The translations under genes and the position numbers were made by a program. A DNA stretch of 64,000 bases, from positions 248,001 through 312,000 of the forward strand of contig CBDFFP010000005.1 of assembly GCA_965246855.1 (NCBI GenBank), given 5' to 3'. The DNA comes from UBA1952 sp965246855 (GTDB lineage Bacteria; Bacteroidota; Bacteroidia; Chitinophagales; Chitinophagaceae). Below are positions 35,864 to 44,058 of this stretch, piece after piece; the first letter of the stretch is position 1, and the number at the start of each line of letters is the position of its first letter. The notes beneath the pieces are model-generated. The model was not told the origin of the DNA. It worked only from the letters and a program-made list of their open reading frames with translations, and searched no databases.

Positions 35864-35882
35864 GGACACGCGCAGCGTGTCC
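35864..35882. repeat. REP-like palindrome, perfect arms
   Basis: GGACACGC / GCGTGTCC around GCA. Confidence 0.6.
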
Positions 35883-35902
35883 CTACCGTCATTACCGCGC
35901 AC

Positions 35903-35930
35903 AAAAAAGCCGCGTCCAAACGACGCGGCT
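35903..35930 (-). terminator. Terminator of infB
   Basis: A 9-bp stem AGCCGCGTC / GACGCGGCT with a 5-nt loop; on the minus strand it is followed by a run of T. It lies 29 nt after the infB stop codon. Confidence 0.85.
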
Positions 35931-35958
35931 TCTCTTTTGTCTATCGTCTTTTGTCTCC

Positions 35959-38900
35959 TTAATTCAGCGTCCGCTTCACTTCCACTTCTTCAAAGCCTTC
36001 CAACACGTCGCCCACGCGGATATCGTTGTAGTTTTTCACACTCAAACCACATTCGTAGCCCGCGTTCACTTCCTTCACGTCGTCTTTGAAGCGTTTGAGG
36101 GAGGCCAGCTCGCCGGTCATCACCACAATGCTGTCGCGGATGAGGTTGATGCGCGTATTGCGGGAAATTTTTCCGTCCATAACGTAGCAACCGGCAATCG
36201 TGCCCACGTTGGAAATCTTGAACGTCTCGCGGATTTCCACGTTGCAGACGGTGCGTTTTTCCTTCGTCGGCTCCAGCAGGCCTTCCATGGCGCTTTTGAT
36301 TTCGGCAATCGCGTCGTAGATGATGCTGTAGTTGCGGATTTCGATGTTTTCCTGCTCGGCAAGTTTGGCTGCCTGCGCGTTGGGCCGCACCTGGAAGCCA
36401 ATGATAATCGCGTCGGCAGCAGTAGCCAGAAGCACGTCGCTTTCCGTTACCGCGCCCACGCCTTTGTGAACCACATTGATAGCCACTTCCGGCGTAGAAA
36501 GTTTTTGCAGGGAATCAGAAAGTGCTTCCACTGAGCCGTCGAAATCACCTTTGATAATGACCGGAAGCTCCTTGAAGTTTCCGAGGGCAAGACGGCGACC
36601 AATCTCGTCGAGCGTCAAATGCTTGCGGGCGCGGATGCCTTGTTCGCGCAGGATTTGCGCGCGCTTGTTGGCGACTTCTTTCGCGCTGTCTTCATCGGAA
36701 TAGACCTTGAACTTCTCGCCCGCTTGTGGCGCGCCGTTAAGGCCCAAAACCTGCACCGGCGTAGAAGGATCGGCGCTCGTTACGCGCTGTCCACGCTCGT
36801 TGAACATGGCTTTAATCTTGCCGAAGTACTGACCACACACGATCATGTCGCCTTGGTTCAGCGTGCCATTTTGCACGAGGATGGTACTCAGGTAGCCACG
36901 TCCTTTGTCCAAAGACGCTTCAATGACGGAGCCACTGCCTTCGCGGTCTGGGTTCGCTTTCAGGTCCAGAATTTCCGATTCCAGACCAATTTTTTCCAGC
37001 AACAAATCCACGTTCAATCCTTTCTTGGCGGAGATTTCCTGACTTTGGAATTTCCCGCCCCATTCTTCTACAAGGATGTTCATGGCGGAGAGCTGCTGGC
37101 GGATTTTCTCCGGGTCGGCACCTTCCTTATCAATCTTGTTGAGGGCAAAAATCATCGGCAGGTTTGCGGCCTGCGCGTGTGAAATCGCCTCGCGCGTTTG
37201 CGGCATGATGGCGTCGTCGGCAGCAATAACAATCACCGCTACGTCGGCCACTTTCGCACCGCGCGCCCGCATCGCCGTAAAGGCTTCGTGGCCCGGCGTA
37301 TCGAGAAATGTAATGGGCTTGCCCGACGGCGCTTTTACGCGATACGCACCGATGTGCTGCGTGATGCCGCCTGCCTCGCCGGATACGACGTTGGCGCTGC
37401 GGATATAATCGAGCAGCGACGTTTTACCGTGATCCACGTGGCCCATGATGGTAACAATCGGCGCGCGGAACAGCAAATTGTCTTCGCTGTCGGTGATTTC
37501 TTCTTCTTCGGCAGCTTCCTGGTCCAGGTTGATGAACTGCACTTCAAAACCAAACTCGTTGGCCACGAGTTCAATTACTTCCGCATCAAGGCGCTGGTTG
37601 ATAGACACCATGATGCCGAGGCTCATACATTTCCCGATAACTTCCGGGAACGAAACGTTCATCAGGTTGGCAAGCTCCGAAACGGCGATATATTCCGTTA
37701 CCTGAATCGTGTTGCCTTCGCCCGTGTTCTCGTTGGCGGCGCGGCGCTCGGCCATCAAGTCGCGCTTGTCGCGGCGATATTGCGAGGAGGACTTTTTGCC
37801 TTTGCCACGTCCGCCGGAAAGCTTGGCCTGCGTAGCGCGGATTTTGTCCTGAATGGCTTTCTTGTCAATCTCCGTTGGCTGGCCGGTGTTCGGCTGTCCG
37901 GTGCCTTGCTGGCCTGGTCCGCGACGGTCTCCGGGACGATTATTTCCACCACCGGGACGGTTGTTGTTATTGCCACCGCCAGGACGGTTACCGCCACCTT
38001 GCTGGTTGTTTCCGCCTTGTTGGTTGGTGTTGTTGCGGTCTGCACCACCGGGACGGAAGGTGTCAGGTCGCTTCGCAACGGGAATGCGTTGGCGCTGACG
38101 GCGACCATTGTCACCGGCAGCAGGGAGTTCAATTTTACCCAGAATTTTCGGGCCTTCCAGCCTCGGCGCATTCATCGCGATATGCTCCGGCTTGACAGGC
38201 TCTACGGGAGTGGCTGGCGTAACTGGTGCGGCAGGCGCTGGCGTTGCGGCTACCGGGGTTACAGGCGCTTTAGCAACGGGCGTTTCTTTCGGCGCAGGCG
38301 CAGCGGTTCTGGATTTTGTTTCTTTCTTCTGCACAGCCGGTTTTTCCGGCTTGTCCGCAGGTTTTTTCGTTGCGCCTTTCTTGGGCCGCGACGACTGGTT
38401 GATGGCGCTCAAATCTATCTTCCCAACGACGCGCGGCAAAGACGGGTCTTGCGTTTCGGTTTGTGCGGGCGCTTCGGGTTCCGGCTCGGTAACAGGTGCT
38501 TCTGGTGTGGCGGGAGTAGATGCAGGCGCAGCAGACTCTTCCACAGGTGTTTCTTCCGGCGTAGGACGCTGCTTTTTCGGAGAAGGTTTTTCTTCCGGCG
38601 CAGGGGCTTCTTCCGGTTCCGGCTGTGGCGCAGCGCGCACGAGTTCCAGCTCGGGAAGCTCTTCTTTTTCTACCGGCACTTGCGGCGCGGGGAAAGCTTC
38701 TGTCGGCGTTTCTACCGGCTCCGGCGTGGGTTCCGGTGCGGGTGTTTCGGCTTCGGCAGACTTTGCTTTCGCAGCGGTTTCTTTCTTCGTAGGCGCTTCT
38801 TCCTTTTTGGTAGAAGCCGCTTTTTTGGCTTCGGCAGCGGCGCGCTGCACAAGTACGATTTCGTCGCTTTTCTTCTTCGCAGCACGGTCTTGGGCATACT

Positions 38901-39060
38901 CTTGCTCCACTACCGTGTACATGTCTTCCGTAAGCTTGGACCCGGGACTGTTGGCAATCTCAAATCCTTTCGCTGTCAGAAGCTCCACGATGGTGTTCAT
39001 TCCTACGTTGAACTCTTTGGCGGCGGCGGGAAGCCGGGGTGTCTTGGTGGCTGTTGGCAT
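35959..39060 (-). CDS. infB: Translation initiation factor IF-2
   Basis: IF-2 brings initiator tRNA to the 30S subunit and promotes subunit joining. This 1033-residue protein has an N-terminal IF2_N domain (about 1-60), a long low-complexity arm (about 60-440; Pro/Ala/Glu/Lys-rich, then Gly/Asn/Arg-rich near 320-400), and the GTPase core: GHVDHGKTSLLD (near 539), DTPGHEAF, and NKIDKEGADPEKI. It ends with the fMet-tRNA-binding C-domain. The arm is long, as usual in Bacteroidota. It is separated from nusA by two unrelated genes and has its own promoter-like element at 39129. Confidence 0.97.
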   Translation of the reverse strand: MPTATKTPRLPAAAKEFNVGMNTIVELLTAKGFEIANSPGSKLTEDMYTVVEQEYAQDRAAKKKSDEIVLVQRAAAEAKKAASTKKEEAPTKKETAAKAKSAEAETPAPEPTPEPVETPTEAFPAPQVPVEKEELPELELVRAAPQPEPEEAPAPEEKPSPKKQRPTPEETPVEESAAPASTPATPEAPVTEPEPEAPAQTETQDPSLPRVVGKIDLSAINQSSRPKKGATKKPADKPEKPAVQKKETKSRTAAPAPKETPVAKAPVTPVAATPAPAAPVTPATPVEPVKPEHIAMNAPRLEGPKILGKIELPAAGDNGRRQRQRIPVAKRPDTFRPGGADRNNTNQQGGNNQQGGGNRPGGGNNNNRPGGGNNRPGDRRGPGQQGTGQPNTGQPTEIDKKAIQDKIRATQAKLSGGRGKGKKSSSQYRRDKRDLMAERRAANENTGEGNTIQVTEYIAVSELANLMNVSFPEVIGKCMSLGIMVSINQRLDAEVIELVANEFGFEVQFINLDQEAAEEEEITDSEDNLLFRAPIVTIMGHVDHGKTSLLDYIRSANVVSGEAGGITQHIGAYRVKAPSGKPITFLDTPGHEAFTAMRARGAKVADVAVIVIAADDAIMPQTREAISHAQAANLPMIFALNKIDKEGADPEKIRQQLSAMNILVEEWGGKFQSQEISAKKGLNVDLLLEKIGLESEILDLKANPDREGSGSVIEASLDKGRGYLSTILVQNGTLNQGDMIVCGQYFGKIKAMFNERGQRVTSADPSTPVQVLGLNGAPQAGEKFKVYSDEDSAKEVANKRAQILREQGIRARKHLTLDEIGRRLALGNFKELPVIIKGDFDGSVEALSDSLQKLSTPEVAINVVHKGVGAVTESDVLLATAADAIIIGFQVRPNAQAAKLAEQENIEIRNYSIIYDAIAEIKSAMEGLLEPTKEKRTVCNVEIRETFKISNVGTIAGCYVMDGKISRNTRINLIRDSIVVMTGELASLKRFKDDVKEVNAGYECGLSVKNYNDIRVGDVLEGFEEVEVKRTLN

Positions 39061-39128
39061 TCAGTGATTTCAAATCCGGCACAAAAAGCGCCCTTAGTGT
39101 GGCGCAAAAATTTTGGGTCGGAAAGCGT

Positions 39129-39136
39129 GCAAATGT
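39129..39136 (-). promoter_or_regulatory. -7 promoter element of infB
   Basis: TACATTTG on the minus strand, an exact TAnnTTTG match, 68 nt before the infB start. It supports separate transcription of infB. Confidence 0.5.
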
Positions 39137-39200
39137 ACGAGATTTTTTTTGTGTTTTGGAAGAGAAAAGTGGTAAAAATCAAGGGTTGTTCATGGGAATT

Positions 39201-39773
39201 TCATTTAGAGAAAGACGCTGCATCTTCTTTAGGGATCACATTTACGCAATGAATTCCACCCAACTTCGTCGACTGCCCTTCCGTTTCATGAATATGTCCG
39301 AAAAGATGATAAGCAGGCTTTGTTTTCTGAAGCAGTTTGCGCAGCTTTTGGCAGCCTAAACCCATATCTAAAATACCTTTTGCCGGGCCATGTGTTAGCA
39401 AAACATTCAACTTTTCCGGGACTTGCGGTGCATCGTGCATCCACGGGCGCGCGGCGACAGAGAAGAAAGAAATCCTTTCAAGCGTCAATCCGCTGTTTTC
39501 TAAATACCGAACGTTTTTCGGCAGCAGTTCAAGGGCTTCTTCTGGCTCCAAATCAAAAGGCAAATCATGGTTTCCGGCGATAAAGATTTTATGCTTTGCG
39601 GGCTGCTGTGAAAACCATTGAAAGAAATCTGTTAGTTGTAAGAGGTTGCCATCGGTGCAGGCATCGCCGCAGTGAATAAGGAAATCTGTTTCGGGTATTT
39701 GCAGCGCGCGGTGGTTTCCGTGTGTATCGGAAATGGCAATGATGGATTTTCCTTTGTGGATGCAGCGGAACAT
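39201..39773 (-). CDS. Calcineurin-like metallophosphoesterase
   Basis: A 190-residue enzyme from ATG 39773 with all metallophosphoesterase motifs: ISDTHGNH (D-x-H), HCGDACTDGN, IAGNHD, LLTHGP and FGHIHE. The set predicts a two-metal phosphodiesterase or phosphatase in the cytoplasm; close relatives (YfcE-like or MPPED-like) act on small phosphodiesters, but the substrate is unknown. A TATTTTTG element ends only 6 nt before the start codon. It lies in the place where infB would normally be joined to nusA. Confidence 0.88.
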   Translation of the reverse strand: MFRCIHKGKSIIAISDTHGNHRALQIPETDFLIHCGDACTDGNLLQLTDFFQWFSQQPAKHKIFIAGNHDLPFDLEPEEALELLPKNVRYLENSGLTLERISFFSVAARPWMHDAPQVPEKLNVLLTHGPAKGILDMGLGCQKLRKLLQKTKPAYHLFGHIHETEGQSTKLGGIHCVNVIPKEDAASFSK

Positions 39774-39779
39774 GATAGG

Positions 39780-39787
39780 CAAAAATA
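39780..39787 (-). promoter_or_regulatory. -7 promoter element of the metallophosphoesterase gene
   Basis: TATTTTTG on the minus strand (TAnnTTTG) 6 nt before the start codon; the transcript would be essentially leaderless. Confidence 0.45.
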
Positions 39788-39901
39788 GCGGACGACTACG
39801 CCAAAGCGTAACGTGATAAAAATTTGGGGTGAAATTTCTTTTGGAACAGCACAAAGCCTAATTTTAGCCTTTGTCTTCACCAAATCCCCCACAAACAAAC
39901 A

Positions 39902-40609
39902 ATGAAGAAGTCATTGGAAGAATTCCAAAATGAGGTCTCGCAATTGGATGAGAGAATCAAGAGTTACTACAAATCGCTCCCTTCTTACAGCGATACTAGG
40001 CAGTTGATAACAGACGGTGTAGTAAGCCCTGCTGATTATTACGACGCTCCTGTGAAAATTATGTGGCTTCTAAAAGAACCATATTGTACATCTAACATAG
40101 AAGGCAAAATGGGTGGATGGTCAATGGCAAAGGGGTTGTACGAGGAACGTTCCTTAGGCAAAAAGAAGGATTCACATCAAACTTGGCATCCTATAACCTA
40201 TATCAGCTATGGCATCCAAAACGGAATTGACCAACTTGAGAAGATGCCTAAACTTTCTGCGAATAAAGGCCTGTACTTATCACTGCGGAAGATAGCTTTT
40301 GTAAACGTCAAAAAGATTCCCGGTAAAAGCTGGTCAGATGACAAGGTAATAGAACAGGCTTGTAGTGAACAGGGGCATATTGTTCTTGAGCAGATTGAGG
40401 CTTATCAACCTGATATTGTGATAGGCGGCAACACTGTTCACCTACTAAAGAATATTTTGGGAGTAACGAAGGAAGACGAACTTGGCTCTGGTGATTTCAA
40501 GAAAAACGGTTGTCTCTTCATCAACGCTAAGCATCCAGCACAAAGGAAGAAAGGAGTTACATGGCCTATCTATGTGAATGACATTATCAAAAGAACAAAG
40601 AAGGTTTAA
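39902..40609 (+). CDS. Uracil-DNA-glycosylase-like hypothetical protein
   Basis: A 235-residue cytoplasmic protein. The order of strands is that of the uracil-DNA glycosylase superfamily: KIMWLLKEPY where that family has a motif like LFVGEAPG, AFVNVKKIPG where it has an N-containing strand, PDIVIGGNTVHLL like the KPKVVVALG strand, and LFINAKHPAQR like the HPS/HPA loop. The catalytic Asp or Asn of true glycosylases is not evident, so activity on uracil is doubtful. The fold assignment is my inference from these patterns. The codon use is AT-richer than its neighbours, consistent with insertion between nusA and infB. Confidence 0.55.
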   Translation: MKKSLEEFQNEVSQLDERIKSYYKSLPSYSDTRQLITDGVVSPADYYDAPVKIMWLLKEPYCTSNIEGKMGGWSMAKGLYEERSLGKKKDSHQTWHPITYISYGIQNGIDQLEKMPKLSANKGLYLSLRKIAFVNVKKIPGKSWSDDKVIEQACSEQGHIVLEQIEAYQPDIVIGGNTVHLLKNILGVTKEDELGSGDFKKNGCLFINAKHPAQRKKGVTWPIYVNDIIKRTKKV

Positions 40610-40636
40610 TTAAAAACTCATTCTCAAAACAAAAAC

Positions 40637-40668
40637 AGCCTTTCCGCTCATCACGGAAAGGCTATTTT
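40637..40668. terminator. Bidirectional terminator between the UDG-like gene and nusA
   Basis: Ten-bp stem AGCCTTTCCG / CGGAAAGGCT with a 7-nt loop, T-rich on one side and A-rich on the other, between two convergent genes. It would stop the rimP-nusA transcript before infB. Confidence 0.8.
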
Positions 40669-40686
40669 CTTTTAAAGCAAATCTCC

Positions 40687-41979
40687 TTACTCCGGCTTGG
40701 ATTCTTCCGCCGCTGCTTCGCCCCCACCCTCAAATTCGGCGCGCAGAATCTTCTGCACGTCTTCAATCGTTTCGCGCTCCAGGTCGGTGCGGCGCACGAG
40801 GTCTTCTACGCTCATTTCCAAGACGGAAAGGGCCGTATCGCAACCGATTTTGCGGAACTCGTCAATAATCCATTCTTCAATCTCGTCGGTGAATTCGGCG
40901 AGGTCAATATCGTATTCGCCGCTCGTGGCATTGGCTACTACGTCGCGATAGACGTCAATGCGGTAGCCGGTCAGTTCCTGCGCAAGGTCAATGTTCACGC
41001 CCTTCTTGCCAATGGCAAGGCTCACCTGATCGGGTTCCATCCACACGCGCGCCGATTTTTTCTCCACATTTACTTCCATGCGGTTGATTTTAGACGGCGT
41101 AAGGGAACGCTGAATCAGCAACTGCGTGTTGGCCGTCCAGTTGATGATATCGATGTTTTCGTTGCGCAGTTCGCGGACGATGCCGTGAATACGGCTGCCT
41201 TTCATCCCCACACACGCGCCCACCGGATCCACGCGGTCATCAAAACTTTCCACCGCTACCTTGGCGCGCTCGCCCGGACGGCGCACGGAACGCTTCACCG
41301 CGATAAGGCCATCCATGATTTCCGGCACTTCCAGTTCCATCAGCTTCGCCAGAAATTCCGGGGCCGTGCGGCTGAGGATAATCACCGGATTGTTGTTGCG
41401 CATTTCCACGCTTTTAATCACGGCGCGCACGTGTTCGCCTTTCTTGAAAAACTCGCCCTGCGCCGGAATTTGTTCCGTTTTAGGGAGAATCAGTTCGTTG
41501 CCTTCGTCGTCCAGCAGCAAGGCTTCTTTCTTCCAAATCTGATAGACTTCGCCGGTGATAATCTCGCCGATGCGGTCTTCGTATTTCTTCAGCAGCGTTG
41601 CTTTTTTGAGGTCGCCGATGCGGGCAGCCAGCGTTTGCTTTGCAGCGAGAACGGCGCGACGGCCAAAGTCAAACACGTCCACCGGCTGATACAGTTCTTC
41701 GCCTACGCTGTAATCCGGCTCAATCTTAATGGCTTCGGAGTATTCAATCTGCGCCAGCGGGTCTTCCACTTCGCCGTCTTCTACGATTTCGCGGCGGTGG
41801 AAAATCTCCAGGTCGCCGGTTTGGTCGTTTACGATCACGTCAAAGTTGTCGTCGGAGCCGTGTTTTTTCCGAAGCAGGGTTTTGAACACGTCTTCCAGCA
41901 CCTTCATGAGGGTGGGACGGTCAATGTTCTCGGCTTCTTTAAACTCCTGAAAGGAGTCGATGAGGTTGATAGAGGCCAT
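40687..41979 (-). CDS. nusA: Transcription termination/antitermination factor NusA
   Basis: NusA binds RNA polymerase and modulates pausing, termination and antitermination. The 430-residue protein has the N-terminal polymerase-binding domain (about 1-125), an S1 domain (IGEIITGEVYQIWKKEALLLDDEG, about 132-200), and two KH domains (PVGACVGMKGSRIHGIVREL, and VSLAIGKKGVNIDLAQEL) to about 375. It ends in an acidic tail without the acidic repeats of the E. coli protein. It follows rimP by 53 nt on the same strand, the usual pairing. infB, normally next, is displaced. Confidence 0.96.
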   Translation of the reverse strand: MASINLIDSFQEFKEAENIDRPTLMKVLEDVFKTLLRKKHGSDDNFDVIVNDQTGDLEIFHRREIVEDGEVEDPLAQIEYSEAIKIEPDYSVGEELYQPVDVFDFGRRAVLAAKQTLAARIGDLKKATLLKKYEDRIGEIITGEVYQIWKKEALLLDDEGNELILPKTEQIPAQGEFFKKGEHVRAVIKSVEMRNNNPVIILSRTAPEFLAKLMELEVPEIMDGLIAVKRSVRRPGERAKVAVESFDDRVDPVGACVGMKGSRIHGIVRELRNENIDIINWTANTQLLIQRSLTPSKINRMEVNVEKKSARVWMEPDQVSLAIGKKGVNIDLAQELTGYRIDVYRDVVANATSGEYDIDLAEFTDEIEEWIIDEFRKIGCDTALSVLEMSVEDLVRRTDLERETIEDVQKILRAEFEGGGEAAAEESKPE

Positions 41980-42032
41980 TTTATTAGTGATTAATGGTTA
42001 ATGATTAATGGAAGAACCTGTCCAGAGTCTTT

Positions 42033-42494
42033 TTAGAAAACGACTTGCACCGTTGCGGTTTTTACGTCAGTAAAGGGGATGATTTCCTCGCGGGGCTTTT
42101 CCTTTTTGGTGCCTTTTACTTCCAGTGTGAGGGATTCTTCGTCGAGGGCGCGGAGAAAGCCGGTGAGGGTTGTGCCGTCGGGCCTTTCTACTTCCAAAAG
42201 GCGGCCAATATTTTTCTTGAACTGGCGCTGACTTGTGAGTGGTTCGCCGACGCCGGGGCTTGAAACTTCCAGCGAAAAATCGCCTTCGGGGAACATGCCT
42301 TCGGCGTCAATGGCGGCGCACAGCTTGCGGTTGATTCTCATGCTCTTCTCCACCGTCAGGCCGCTGTCTGCGTCCAGAAACACTTTGATGTTGGCGGTGG
42401 GTTTTACGTGGATGCCGGTGATAAAAATGTCGGTTTCTTCCAGCAGCGGTCCCAGAAAGCTGTGGACTTTGGCAATAATATCTTCGTTGGTCAT
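42033..42494 (-). CDS. rimP: Ribosome maturation factor RimP
   Basis: RimP is needed for 30S subunit maturation. The 153-residue protein has the two-domain form: an N-terminal part with IFITGIHVKPTANIKVFLDADSGLTVEKSMRINRKL and the family signature FSLEVSSPGVGEPL, then an Sm-like C-terminal barrel (GRLLEVERPDGTTLTGFLRAL). Length and order are normal. It is the first gene of the rimP-nusA unit. Confidence 0.95.
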   Translation of the reverse strand: MTNEDIIAKVHSFLGPLLEETDIFITGIHVKPTANIKVFLDADSGLTVEKSMRINRKLCAAIDAEGMFPEGDFSLEVSSPGVGEPLTSQRQFKKNIGRLLEVERPDGTTLTGFLRALDEESLTLEVKGTKKEKPREEIIPFTDVKTATVQVVF

Positions 42495-42566
42495 CGGGAT
42501 GAGTTATGTGCAAAAAAGAAGGGAAACGCCCCGCGCTTCCCTTCCACTGAAAATCAATAATCGGCG

Positions 42567-42574
42567 CAAATATA
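42567..42574 (-). promoter_or_regulatory. -7 promoter element of rimP-nusA
   Basis: TATATTTG on the minus strand matches TAnnTTTG, 72 nt before the rimP start codon. Confidence 0.45.
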
Positions 42575-42642
42575 CAGTGAGCTTTTGGAAATGCACGGCG
42601 GCGGTTTTTGGGGATTTAACAAAGCGGCGAAAAGACGGGCAT

Positions 42643-42650
42643 TAATTTCG
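42643..42650 (+). promoter_or_regulatory. -7 promoter element of the DUF4834 gene
   Basis: TAATTTCG ends 5 nt before the start codon at 42656. Confidence 0.45.
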
Positions 42651-42655
42651 CCTTC

Positions 42656-42871
42656 ATGTTGAAGTTCCTTTTTTACTTCCTTGCGTTTTTCTTTCTTATC
42701 CGCTTTGTGATGCGCGTGGTGTTGCCGATGATTGGCGGCGTGCGACAGGTGAAGGCGAAGATGCGGGAAATGCAGGAGCAGATTAATAAAGCGCAGCAGT
42801 CGTCGCAGGCGCAGCCGCCTACGCAGGAGCCGAGGAAAGGGGATTATATTGAGTATGAGGAGGTGAAGTGA
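42656..42871 (+). CDS. DUF4834 family small membrane protein
   Basis: A 71-residue protein with one N-terminal helix (LKFLFYFLAFFFLIRFVMRVVLPMI) and a charged cytoplasmic tail with a short coiled segment (VRQVKAKMREMQEQINKAQQ) ending in GDYIEYEEVK. The layout and closing motif fit DUF4834, a Bacteroidota-specific family of unknown role. It is transcribed away from rimP. Confidence 0.75.
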   Translation: MLKFLFYFLAFFFLIRFVMRVVLPMIGGVRQVKAKMREMQEQINKAQQSSQAQPPTQEPRKGDYIEYEEVK

Positions 42872-42898
42872 GGAGACAAAGGAAGACAGTAAAAAAGG

Positions 42899-42976
42899 GG
42901 GTCATTCCGACGCAGGAGGAATCTCGCTTTTGCTGTGCCCTGCAAGTGTGAGATTCCTCCTGCGTCGGAATGACCC
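42899..42976. repeat. Perfect 27-bp inverted repeat (GGGTCATTCC family)
   Basis: The two 27-nt arms (beginning GGGTCATTCCGACGCAGG, ending CGGAATGACCC) are exact reverse complements across a 24-nt spacer. It could fold into one long hairpin. It lies at the 3' ends of two convergent genes. Related elements are at 35727-35812 and, as a half copy, at 33069-33093. Confidence 0.85.
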
Positions 42977-42983
42977 GCAACAG

Positions 42984-43616
42984 TTATTTAGCAACCCGTT
43001 CCGGCTTGAAAATGTCCTCTATCGTCTGCGGCGGCATGAGGTGAATGGTTTGGATGCCGAGTGTTTTCGCCGTCTCAATATGCTGCGGGCTGTCGTCGAT
43101 AAAAAGGGTTTCCTCTGGTTTCAAGCGGTTTTCTTCCAGGATTTTCTGGAAGGGCGCGGCGTCGGGTTTGCGGAGGCCGATGCGGTGGCTGAAATAGACT
43201 TTCTCAAACAGGACGGCGAGAGAAGGAAGGCCGGTTTGCTGGCGCAAAATTTCGTTGAAAGCTTCTTCGTGAATCTCGTTGGTGTTAGAGAGGAGAAACA
43301 GGTCGTAGTGGTTACGGAGTTGCTGTAGAAATTGCAGGCGCGAGAGCGGAAAATCCAGCAACATAGCGTTCCAGGCGGCGGTGATTTGTGCCCCAGAAAT
43401 ATGCGACCCGCAGGCTTCTCCCATCTTCATCAGCCACTCCTCACGAGAGATTTTCCCTGTTTCCCAATCGTCAAAAAAAGCGTTTTGGCGAAGCTGGGAG
43501 AACTGTTCCTCAAACTGCGGAATGCCGAGGTTTTGGAAAGCTTTTTCGGTTGCGTTATAGTCAATGTTGAGGATAACGCCGCCGAGGTCAAAAATGATGC
43601 TCTGGATGTTTTTCAT
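42984..43616 (-). CDS. HAD-superfamily hydrolase (subfamily IA)
   Basis: A 210-residue cytoplasmic hydrolase. HAD motifs are visible in order: IIFDLGGVILNID with the nucleophile Asp, LLSNTNE (motif II), LRKPDAAPF (motif III Lys) and LFIDDSPQHIETAKTLG (motif IV). The helical cap lies at about 20-85. The DLGGV form is typical of the YihX-like group that dephosphorylates sugar phosphates; the actual substrate is unknown. ATG 43616 starts the conserved part; the frame continues 31 codons upstream without homology. Confidence 0.88.
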   Translation of the reverse strand: MKNIQSIIFDLGGVILNIDYNATEKAFQNLGIPQFEEQFSQLRQNAFFDDWETGKISREEWLMKMGEACGSHISGAQITAAWNAMLLDFPLSRLQFLQQLRNHYDLFLLSNTNEIHEEAFNEILRQQTGLPSLAVLFEKVYFSHRIGLRKPDAAPFQKILEENRLKPEETLFIDDSPQHIETAKTLGIQTIHLMPPQTIEDIFKPERVAK

Positions 43617-43723
43617 GGTCGAAATTTCTCTTAAAACAATGCCCGGCGCTACCGCACCAGGTACTGACTTTTCATGGAGCCTGTTTTTCAAAGCCGAATG
43701 ATTTTTCAAAAGTAGCGTCTCCT

Positions 43724-43731
43724 TATCTTCG
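43724..43731 (+). promoter_or_regulatory. -7-like element of the tRNA gene
   Basis: TATCTTCG ends 10 nt before the mature 5' end of the tRNA, with an upstream T-run near -30. Confidence 0.45.
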
Positions 43732-43741
43732 CGCCCTGTTT

Positions 43742-43815
43742 GGGCTCTTAGCTCAGTTGGTTAGAGCAGCTGACTCATAATCAGCGGGTCGCTGGTTCAA
43801 GCCCGGCAGGGCCCA
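43742..43815 (+). tRNA. tRNA with CAT anticodon (elongator Met or Ile2)
   Basis: The cloverleaf is complete: acceptor GGGCTCT / AGGGCCC with one G-U pair, D-arm GCTC / GAGC, anticodon stem GCTGA / TCAGC with loop CTCATAA (anticodon CAT), T-arm GCTGG-TTCAAGC-CCGGC, discriminator A. CCA is not encoded. CAT anticodons belong either to elongator Met or to Ile2, whose C34 is changed to lysidine; the GGTCGCTGGTTCAAG stretch resembles E. coli ileX, but I cannot decide. The initiator form is unlikely because the first acceptor pair is formed. A hairpin terminator follows directly. Integrated elements often lie beside tRNA genes; here the plasmid-like segment starts just downstream. Confidence 0.9.
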
Positions 43816-43816
43816 C

Positions 43817-43855
43817 AAGCCGGAGGTCGCTTCTGTAGCGGCTTTCGGCTTTTTT
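43817..43855 (+). terminator. Terminator after the tRNA gene
   Basis: AAGCCG / CGGCTT outer stem with an inner GTCGCT / AGCGGC stem, followed by six T. Confidence 0.75.
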
Positions 43856-43979
43856 GTTTCCAGACTATCTCCCTCTCTTGAAGTTTGGTGTAAAATGGGT
43901 ATAAAAAGACGAGCAGATTCCTACGGGTGAGTGAAAGAACGGTTCCCTCTAAAGGTACGAAAAATTGCTTGAAAAAAGA

Positions 43980-44021
43980 GGGGCTACTTGACTTTTCTGG
44001 AAGAATAAATCAAGTAGCCCC
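43980..44021 (-). terminator. Terminator of the small Cys-rich gene
   Basis: Twelve-bp arms GGGGCTACTTGA / TCAAGTAGCCCC with an 18-nt loop, 38 nt after the minus-strand stop; a T-rich stretch follows on that strand. Confidence 0.65.
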
Positions 44022-44058
44022 CTACTGCTGTATGATAAGCCTTAGTTGCTTAGGAAGG

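Larger units (their letters stand above)
35585..35958. other. Repeat-rich intergenic region before infB's 3' end
   Basis: About 370 bp without a gene. It holds two GGACACG-type palindromes, one large imperfect inverted repeat (35727-35812) and the infB terminator. Confidence 0.6.

Noticed and set aside
37198..39252. Long plus-strand frame opposite infB (684 codons)
   Set aside because: It is the antisense of the low-complexity IF-2 arm; composition (Arg/Phe/Gly-rich) is that of a shadow frame.
43907..43975. Short frame MGIKRRADSYG after the tRNA as an integrase start
   Set aside because: Eleven codons only and no further match; not enough to call a recombinase.
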